From assembly GCA_003049485.1 (NCBI GenBank), contig PYST01000016.1, forward strand, positions 62,434 through 126,433: a stretch of DNA of 64,000 nt, given 5' to 3'. Below, one piece after another: positions 56,528 through 64,000 of this stretch. This DNA is from Ophioceras dolichostomum. Its lineage: Eukaryota; Ascomycota; Sordariomycetes; Magnaporthales; Ophioceraceae. The notes under the pieces are model-generated. The model worked only from the letters and a program-made list of their open reading frames with translations, had not been told where the DNA came from and did not search any database. Made by a program: the position numbers and the translations under genes. Numbering within the stretch: position 1 is the first letter of the stretch; the number at the start of each line of letters is the position of its first letter.

Positions 56528-57766
56528 ATGCAAGAGCAACAACAGCCAGAAGGGGCATCGTCATCCCCTGGTCCTGCTCCTCATTGCAACACCCTGCCCC
56601 GCATAACGATCAAGTTCTGCACTCAGTGTAGATGGATGCTTCGGGCGGCCTATGTGAGTATACATGCCTCCCTATCTATCTCCCTGTTTTCCAGCTACCT
56701 ACCTACCTAGGTTCTTAGGCATACTTGGATATCTACCCCTACAAACTGTAGCCACGCTCTATTCACATAAGGCCGCACGTGCATTCATTATGGAAGCTTG
56801 CTGGCTCTGGAATGATGCAGTGGTCCCCCGCATGCTGCACACCGCCCTCTCTCCTTTGTCCCCCGCATCGGATGAAAAGAATGAGAACTTGAGGGAGGAC
56901 TGGACTGTCACCCTGCCAAGGTACATATCGATGAGCAGGGGCTGTGAGCCCAAGATGTGAAATGGCCTGCTGCACAATGCAGGGAGTTGCAGCAGGGAGT
57001 GGTAGTGGTGCAGTGCGGACGGACCAAGCGAGCGAGTTCAGCGCCACGCATACGTCAACGATGTCAACCGTTCTGTTGTGCGATCTCGCTAGTACTGACC
57101 GACCATCCTCACACGCCTACCGCCTTGCCCCCCTGTCCGCATATATTCTGAATCTTCTTGCTCTATAAACCAATACAGTTCGCCCAGGAGTTGCTCTCGA
57201 CCTTCTCCGCCTCGATCGGCGAGGTCGCTCTCCAGCCCTCCACCGGCGGCGTCTTCATCGTCCAGATCCAAACCCGCAGCAGCAACAGTGGCAATGACAC
57301 CATCGCCACTCCCGCAGCTGGCGGGGATGATGATCCGTCGCCGCCGCCACCGGCCATCCGCACCCTGACGCTCTGGGACCGCAAAGCGGACGGGGGCTTC
57401 CCTGAGACGAAAGAGCTCAAGCGCCGCGTGCGCGATGTGATCCAGCCCGGGCGTGACCTGGGGCACGTTGACAAGGACCACCACCACCGACGCCAGGAAG
57501 CAGGAGGAGCTTCGGAGGCCCAGGCCTCCTCCTCCGAGTCGCACGCTGGCGGCAGCAGCGGCAGCGGCAGCGGTGTCGGTAGCGCCGAGAAAGGGGAAAC
57601 GGAAACAACGGCCCCGGCCCCGCCCCACCATGGCCTGGGTGGAATCATGCCGCTCGCACCTCCACCCCAGCCCCCTATCGAGCCGGCGTCGCCAGCGCCT
57701 CCAGGCGGCGGCGCCACAGAGCGGCAAAGTTCGGGCGCGGAGGGAAAATGCGAAGACTGCGCATGA
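56528..57766 (+). CDS. Rdx-family (selenoprotein W-like) thioredoxin-fold protein
   Basis: Two exons, 56528-56653 and 57179-57766, join in phase (RAAY-FAQELLSTF) to give 237 aa. The Rdx/SelW fold occupies about residues 24-105. It begins with a beta strand (ITIKF) leading to the redox motif CTQC at 31-34, where Cys replaces the selenocysteine of animal SelW. WMLRAAYFAQELLSTF, EVALQPSTGGVFIVQI, LWDRKADGGFPETKELKRRVRDVI and PGRDLGHVD follow. The remaining 120 or so residues are a Gly/Ser/Pro/Ala-rich, probably disordered tail ending EGKCEDCA, which carries a second CxxC (C233, C236). The single intron of 525 nt is long for this genome. The reaction is unknown; family members are thought to be small thiol oxidoreductases. 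Confidence 0.88.
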
Positions 57767-59397
57767 GGTGAGGGAGGAGGGATGAAGAATGTGGGGAGGA
57801 GCGAAGGGGCGAGGGTTGCTCGGCTTTCCTACAATCGTCAGCCGAACCCATCTGACGTTGCTCATAACCCAGAGAGGCAGTCCGTGAAGATGGGGAGGAG
57901 AAAGAATAACCGGAAGGGTTTCCCTTGGAATGTTTCCAGCAATCCACCTCATGACCTGGGTAAATTTTACTTGCACGCTTACAGGGAACTACAGATCGGT
58001 CCATCGAAGAGGTGGTCCCCTCCCTTCCCCCCGGCCTCCGTAAAGCGCTCCGTATTCTTCTCTCCCGCTCGTGTGTGTGGGTGATGAGATCGCGTACGAA
58101 ACACATCAGTTGTACATAGCTCAACGAAATCTCCGCGCGGCGTCTCCTAGATCCTCATGCCTCAGCCGGCCACGCGCCCGGAACAAAAGCGGCATAGCGG
58201 AGAGTAAGGCTTTATAAATATATCACTTCTTACGCGCTTACATCGGTTGAGTTAAAGCTTACAGCACAGCTCCCTTTCGTCCCGCGAGGGACTAAGCTAT
58301 GTTGCCCATATCAGCTGCCTATTTCTAGGTGAGAGGGTAATGACCTTACCCAGAGCTACCTTGGTCGTCATCCGAAGTTCCCGCCCCTCCCCGTGCCCTT
58401 CAGAATAAAGAAATATCCTCGTAGTCATAAACATCCATGTAGGGAGGGAGTGAGAGAGACATGGCCCAATGCATCCAATGCATCCCAGGAAGAGTATCAA
58501 AAATGTCTCCAAAGTGACAAGTGACAGCTCATCTGAGGCTCTGCTTGACTTGCGCGTACACAGTAGAAAAAACAGGAGAGAGTGCACGCATGAACCGCAA
58601 ACAACACACTGCCATGTACATCATAAAACGTTCGTAGTTTGGCCAAGATAGAATCGTTATCTATATTCCCTGCGTTTGGTTGCCACTGGCGCCCATGATC
58701 ATTTTATACGTCCGTCCCGTCCGTCCATTACAAAAGCACAGCCAATCCGACAACAGCATGACCGCCAAAAAGCCGCGGCGCACGCAGGGGATCCGGAAGA
58801 ATAGAGGGCTCCGGAAAGATGGAGGAAACAGAGCCCAGCCCGAGAAAACGGGCCTGGTTTTCATGCCAACAGAATGTATTTAGTGTCTTCCTCCCTTTTC
58901 TTAGCTCTCGCGGTATAAACTGTAGGAAGACAAGCCCGGAACTGCGGTCTTAGAATTCAAAGCAATGCAGGAAATGAGGCACGCGATCGGGCAACCCAGG
59001 AGGCACGGTCTGGCGGTGACCAGGATCGACGATGAGGAGAGCTTCGGTTGACGGAGTGAGAGGCAGGGGACGAGAAGTAGGACTTGGCTTGACGGTGGAT
59101 CATGAGCGGCCATTGATGTGGAGTGACCAATGCAGGGCCTTCATGGTGCGGGTCTCCCCAGGAGGAAGGGACGGGAAAAAAAGAGAAGAGAGGAAAAAAA
59201 AAGACAAATATTGTTAAACAGACAAGCAGGAGAAACTCGAATCACATGGTCAATGGCTATTGACCATCTGAGAGAGGCAGTTGATAGAGAAATGGAAGGG
59301 TGCAAGTTGGGATAGAGTCTCTGATGATGTGCCGAGAAGAAACTAGCGGCGCCCGAACCTAGATAACGGAGACAGAAGTTCGTATGGATTCAATGTT
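57767..59397. other. Convergent intergenic stretch, Rdx gene / PP1
   Basis: About 1.6 kb between convergent genes, longer than two typical 3' UTRs. Nothing coding is recognised. An imperfect inverted repeat (TCCC-GCGAGGGA) is near 58280-58292, and a TGCATCC duplication lies at about 58468-58486. Confidence 0.45.
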
Positions 59398-60923
59398 TCA
59401 GGCTTTGGAAGAGCTGTTCCTGGAAGGAGTAGAAGGACTCCGGCCTCCGAGGCGTGTGACGTACTTTTGTTTCTTCTCAGCTGGCTTGAGAATCTGTGGA
59501 CAATAACAGATGTCAGGATCTTTTGCTCAATGGGATACCATACGGCCTGTCGCTCAAGAGACGGAGCGCGCGAGCAACTTGAAACAATTGGATGGCGAGC
59601 CGAGGGCGGAAATGCAGGAAAGACGAACCTGGAAGGAGCAAAGGAGGCTCTCGTCGACCGACATCATCGCGCCAGCATTGTCGAACTCGCCGCAGTAGTT
59701 GGGGGCGCTGAAGAGGGTGACCAGCTGGCGCTTGGAGAAGAACTCATATCCGTCCTCGACAACCTGGTGAGCGCGGCAGATCAAGTCCATGTCGTGCTTC
59801 TGGAGGAAGCGGGAAACCACGTCGGGGCCGAAGGTAAACGAAACACCACGGTCGTTCTCGCTCCACCCAGTGATGTCCTTATCAGGGTCAGACCAGAGAA
59901 GGTCGCAAAGCAGACCACAATCCGGAATCTAGCGGGAAGGTGGACAAGCGGCGGAGGGCGGAGGTCAGCAAATTTAATGAGAAAGGATGAGGGATTGGAG
60001 GAGAGACGGAAGAAAAGGGAGAGCGGGTTTTCCACTCACGTCGGTTGGGCGCATCACGCGACGGATCTGCTCCATCGAATTCAGGTCGGGGCTCAGGCCA
60101 CCGTGCATGGTGAAGATCTTCTCGTCAATGATGGCCGCGATTGGGAGACAGTTGAAGCAGTCCGTAAATGTTTTCCACAGCTTGATGTTGTAGCGGCGCT
60201 TGCACTCATCGTAGAAGCCATAGATGCGGTTGATGGAGGCACACTCATGGTTGCCCCGAAGGATGAAGAAGTTCTCCGGGTACTTGATCTTGTACGCCAG
60301 AAGAAGGCAGATGGTCTCCAGGGACTGCTTGCCCCGGTCGACGTAATCGCCTAGGAAGAGGTAGTTCGCTTCGGGCGGGAAGCCTCCATACTCGAAGAGC
60401 CGAAGGAGATCGTAGTACTGTCCATGTATATCACCGCAGATCTATCGGGCAGGCACCAAAGCGAGGTTAGCTCGTGGGGGTTCCAGGATGTCGGCAATCC
60501 AGAAGAGGTGCACAAATGGCTTGGTGTGCAGTTTGCAGAACCCCCTATCCCCAGACGGCGGACCAAGCGGGGATTGAATACTACGGCGGGGGGAAGGGGG
60601 AGCTGAAGGTGGAAAACTCGGCGAGTCTAGGTCTGGCTAACGAGGACAGACGCGACGACATTCAAAAAAACCGCGTACAAGTCGTGAAAAAATGTGCGGG
60701 AAAAAGGGGAAGCGAGGCCGATAAGGCCGAGGATGACACTGACCTTAATAGGAGCCTCAAGTTCCAGCAGAATGGGCTGCGAGATGAAGATCTCCCGCGC
60801 CTTGGTGCACAAGTGTCTGATCTCTGCCTCCAACAGCTGGACCTGCTTCCCAGGGCGGCTGCCCCGAACCTCCAGCAGACGATCGATGATCGAGTCGAGA
60901 TCAACGTCGTGTGTATCCGCCAT
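59398..60923 (-). CDS. GLC7: Serine/threonine protein phosphatase 1 catalytic subunit
   Basis: Dimetal phosphatase controlling mitotic exit, glycogen and many other processes with its regulatory partners. Four exons, 60923-60744, 60441-60040, 59928-59629 and 59493-59398, all split in phase 0 and give 325 aa. Metal-ligand motifs are GDIHG (D64, H66), GDYVDRG (D92) and GNHE (N124), with numbering as in animal PP1. The motifs TMHGGLSPDL, LLCDLLWSDPD, YGFYDEC and SAPNYCGEFDNAGAMMSVD are PP1-specific. The hydrophobic groove for RVxF partners is expected at the C-terminal side (LLCSFQILKPAEKK). The tail (GGRSPSTPSRNSS) contains a TP site like the Cdk-regulated Thr of other PP1s. The frame upstream of the ATG is open for about 680 nt but has no conserved sequence. 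Confidence 0.97.
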
Positions 60924-63900
60924 CGCGATGTGTTCACTGCCGGCCGCAGAGCTGGCGGGTGAAGGAGTGTTCGCTGCGAAAACTACCTCTGCAGACCCTA
61001 CAAGCAGCCTCGGCGAGGAATGTGGGCGAGGGGGGTCTCTGTCGGCCGGCCGAACGAGGGGATGATGCACCTCTGGAGACCTGCAAGGGCGGCGACGCGC
61101 TGAGGTTAGTCTCGGCTTAGTAGGCAAAAAGCCAGAGAAAAGCCAGAGGTGGGGTGACAAATCGGCGAGAGACCAGTGACGCATGCGACCACAATCACGG
61201 TGGTGTTCTTGGACGGAGGGGCGCAGGTGGCAGCATCGAGCGGAGAAGGCCGGTGACGGCGGGATGGGATTGGAATGTGACGGCGAATAACGGCGCCAAC
61301 TTACTCTCAGAAGTGATCTCAGCTTAAAGCACGATTCGCCTCTCCGACAAGGGAAACACTGTTGGATGCGTATAATACCACAAAGATATCGCGGGGTGTA
61401 GCCTTGTTGCAATAAAAAATCGGTGATTTTCAAATGCGCCGACAGCGATAATTCGCCTTGATTTGCCGTCGACGATTGACACTTCGCTGCAGCTCGGGGA
61501 TTGAAGACGGTTGTGACTCTCTCCTGGTGGGCTGGGCTCAGTTGGTGGGGGGAAACCTTCGATGTTCGAGGGCCGGCGGCGGCGGGTTGATTGATGACAA
61601 CGGGCACGGGGGCAGGCGACTCGCTACTCGGCTCTGGGGGGGACTCGGAGCGGGCGGGTGAGGGGTGGGTTGTCTGATGTTGACGGTCGGTCGCGCGTCA
61701 AATTTCGTCAAAAATTTCTACTAGCTGTTGCGAGTAGAAAAAAGTCGCCTTTGCAAAGGTCTTTGATCGCCTTGGTGAGGTTGCGTTGGCCTCGTAGGGG
61801 ACGGAAAACGCCCAGTCAAAGATGGCTGCTGTTGGGCGGATTTGGGGGGACAGGAAGGATTTTTCTCCTTGTTGGCAAATGATGCTTGCCAGTCGCCAGG
61901 TCTTCCACAGACAGAAATCGGAAACCGTCCTGCTGCAGGGAAATGCTGAAATGGTAGCAATGTCAAATTTAGGTTTTCGGGTCATTCACCGTGGAAATGG
62001 GAAGACCTCGATTGTGCGCCTTTCGAATCGAAAGGACTTTGATCGCCGTCGGTCGTTGTTCTTCTTCGGTGGTGGGAAGAGAGGTGGTGGTGAGGTGGTG
62101 AGAATGGTTGACAGGAAGGACGCAGGTGCGAAAAAAATAATAATAAAAAAACGACAAGGCGGCTGTGTGGTGTTTCGTCTGTGGTGGGAGAGCACACACG
62201 CACCACCACACACACGCGGGTCAGGGTGGGAGGCAGGTGGCCTGTGCGGCACTGCGGATTGCACCTTTGTAGGCCCTGAAAGGGGGACCTGGACGGGGGA
62301 GAGGGGCTGTGGCCTTTGCCGTTCACCGCCGTCAAGATTTACACAACTTGAAGGAACCGGGACCGTAGTCAGGTCGGCCAATGAATTCTCCTTCTTAACC
62401 TTGTCACAATCTGCAATTTTCCTCGATGGACATCACCCTCATGATCATCATGATCATAATCTGTAAATGTGTACATGCATCGATTACCGCGCTCAAAGAT
62501 TCTGCACCTCCGCACCTGCACTTTGGACTTTGGTTATGGTGTTCTCCCCGTGAGAGTGCAAAAGGACATGGTCAGGCTGCCCCTCCATATCCATCCCTTG
62601 CTTCTTGCTGCTTCCCGTCTACTACCCCGTCCCCGTCCACGCCCGTCTGTCCCCGTGGAGGCCCCCTTTGGAGATTAAAAAGCACAGCCCGCCTCGCTCC
62701 CAGTATTTTATACCTGAAAGGGGAACCCTCAACGCGGGGTGCATCCAGGCATTTATTTGCGTGCCTAAAACTTGTAAGCCATTGTAAGCACTTGAGCATC
62801 TCGAACAGCCTGGACGAAGCTGCAGTCGCAGTCACCACTAGCAAGCATGGCTTGAAGAAGCAAGCAGCAGCAGCAGCAGCAGCAGGCTAAGGAGGTCTTC
62901 CTGCATCTTCCTGCATCCCCAACCCTGATTTGTACAGGGAATCCCCTCGCCCTAATGCAACTCGATGCACTCGAGGCTCTAGAAGGTTTTCGCTCTCCCA
63001 CGCATCCCCGCGCACTTCGGCCTCCAGAATTGCCGTGTTTTCCTGACCCGCCGACCGCTGGCAAACTTTGGGGTCATCAAACTTTTCCTCTCAGTTCTTT
63101 CGCCGCTCTTACAAATCCAATAGCTCCTGCTTGTTGTGTCGAACGGTTCCGACACCGGACAAGCAAGACCACAACTCCCGTCTGGAAGCTGGAAGGCAGC
63201 AGAATCACACAACACAGGATAGCATGCCTAGACCGTCCTTTCCTATAATCCGTATTATCTAAACTATCAGGTACGAGTCTGCACAATAAATAGACCTGCC
63301 TGTTCCTGAAAAAAGAAAGACGGAAAGAACAAGAACAAAGACCCCTGAGCGGTTGGCCATTCCAGGAGACCTTCCCCCCATCACTACGTCCATCACCTCA
63401 ACCAACAGACAAGCCCCGGCCAGTCAGATCTAGCCCAGGGTCGTCCCGCGCACCTCCCTTGGCGCCACTGTTTCTTGCCGGGAAGGAGAAGAGAGGCAGT
63501 TCCAGCCAGCGAGCGACCGAGGAAAGATGGTAGGAGGGTACGAGGGGAAGAGGGGATACCACAGTAAGGGCAGCAGGCGTCGCATCAGGGTTACCGGCGG
63601 AGACCGGCCGCCCGGGGGAGGGTCACCCCTTCTTAGCTCCCCTTTACCCCCTTGCCGCCGGGGCGAGAGAGCCCAGCGAATCGATCCTGCAAGCGCCCTT
63701 TCCCACCTCGCTCCGGATTCCTATTCGCCCGTCGAGACAGCTCTCAACCATCCTCCAAGTAGCGGCCAAGGTTTCATTGATGTCAGCAACTGGGAACTTC
63801 TTTTTCTCGTCTCTCTCCAGCCGCATCTCGTCCTGGTTTCTTGGTTCTCGAGATGGGCAATGGGAGCTGCAATGAACTGCCTCGCATTTCCCCGGATGTC

Positions 63901-64000
63901 GCAACGGTTTGACCTGGCTCACCATCGCGCCATTTTGTCTTAGATGTTGGCAAGTTCCCGCCTGTGCCGATTGATTTCGCATCACATACCTACCTCTCGG
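60924..64000. other. Gene-free 3.1-kb region at the window end
   Basis: Holds the PP1 promoter and leader at its left end. A GGTGGTG / CACCACACAC-rich stretch lies at about 62060-62220, and an (AGC)n repeat lies at 62864-62885. No supported gene was found; frames on both strands are short and lack family features. A gene could begin near or beyond 63,800, but I cannot support one. Confidence 0.45.
62864..62885. repeat. (AGC)n microsatellite
   Basis: Seven AGC units in gene-free sequence near the right end. Confidence 0.8.

Noticed and set aside
58260..58330. Possible tRNA-like sequence with a TCCC-GCGAGGGA hairpin
   Set aside because: I could not fit A-box and B-box promoter sequences or a cloverleaf, and no tRNA was found elsewhere in the window.
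60924..61607. Possible 228-residue N-terminal extension of PP1
   Set aside because: PP1 is extremely conserved and starts at MADTHDVDLDS. The upstream residues look like translated leader.

Overview
This window is nuclear DNA from a filamentous ascomycete, most likely a Sordariomycete. The evidence is many short GT-AG introns (about 50-300 nt) with fungal-type donors (GTAAGT, GTATGT, GTGAGT), GC-rich coding sequence, single genes each with their own flanks and no operons, and a protein set typical of Pezizomycotina. The G-protein gamma subunit is 93 aa and closely resembles the Neurospora-type protein, as I remember that family. I rebuilt 17 protein-coding genes by matching reading frame, splice phase and family conservation; the exon coordinates are in each entry. 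No rRNA, tRNA, CRISPR array, transposon or secondary-metabolite cluster was recognised.

Layout. 0.3-2.0 kb: cytosolic NAD malate dehydrogenase (+, 7 exons). 2.9-4.1 kb: TRAPP subunit Trs33 (-). 5.3-7.5 kb: Siz/PIAS SUMO E3 ligase (-), divergent from a small Llp-type DUF2423 protein (+, 8.4-8.9 kb). 9.4-12.9 kb: GPI ethanolamine-phosphate transferase Las21/Gpi7 (+). 13.2-15.6 kb: nucleolar RRM protein Nop4 (-), sharing a 438-bp divergent promoter with condensin subunit Ycg1/CAP-G (+, 16.1-19.4 kb). 20.2-21.7 kb: pyruvate dehydrogenase E3-binding protein Pdx1 (+). 22.3-24.0 kb: an uncharacterised 563-aa protein (-). 25.4-28.2 kb: NIPA-family membrane transporter (+). 29.1-31.0 kb: acyl-CoA synthetase-like AMP-binding enzyme (-). 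32.1-33.9 kb: intracellular GH1 beta-glucosidase (-). 38.8-40.0 kb: GFA/Mss4-like zinc protein (-). 40.9-41.9 kb: aldo-keto reductase (-). 42.5-44.3 kb: secreted double-WSC protein (-). 48.2-51.7 kb: translation factor eIF3a (-). 53.8-54.3 kb: G-protein gamma (+). 56.5-57.8 kb: selenoprotein-W-like Rdx protein (+). 59.4-60.9 kb: protein phosphatase 1 catalytic subunit (-).

Most genes are housekeeping: ribosome biogenesis (Nop4, DUF2423), translation (eIF3a), chromosome structure (condensin), SUMO signalling, secretory and GPI biology (Trs33, Las21), central carbon metabolism (MDH, Pdx1) and signalling (G gamma, PP1). They do not form one pathway. Several long gene-free stretches (34-38.8, 44.3-48.2, 54.3-56.5 and 61-64 kb) hold only simple repeats, pyrimidine-rich sequence and recurring TACCTAGGTA / GTAGGTAGG motifs. 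A 17-base N gap followed by a run of C marks an assembly defect near 35.5 kb.

I did not find a convincing new multi-gene system. The best leads are a second CxxC at the extreme C terminus of the Rdx protein, a coding exon consisting of ATG alone in eIF3a, an open in-frame Q-rich extension upstream of the G gamma start, two unnamed cysteine-rich modules in the WSC protein, and the uncharacterised 563-aa protein.
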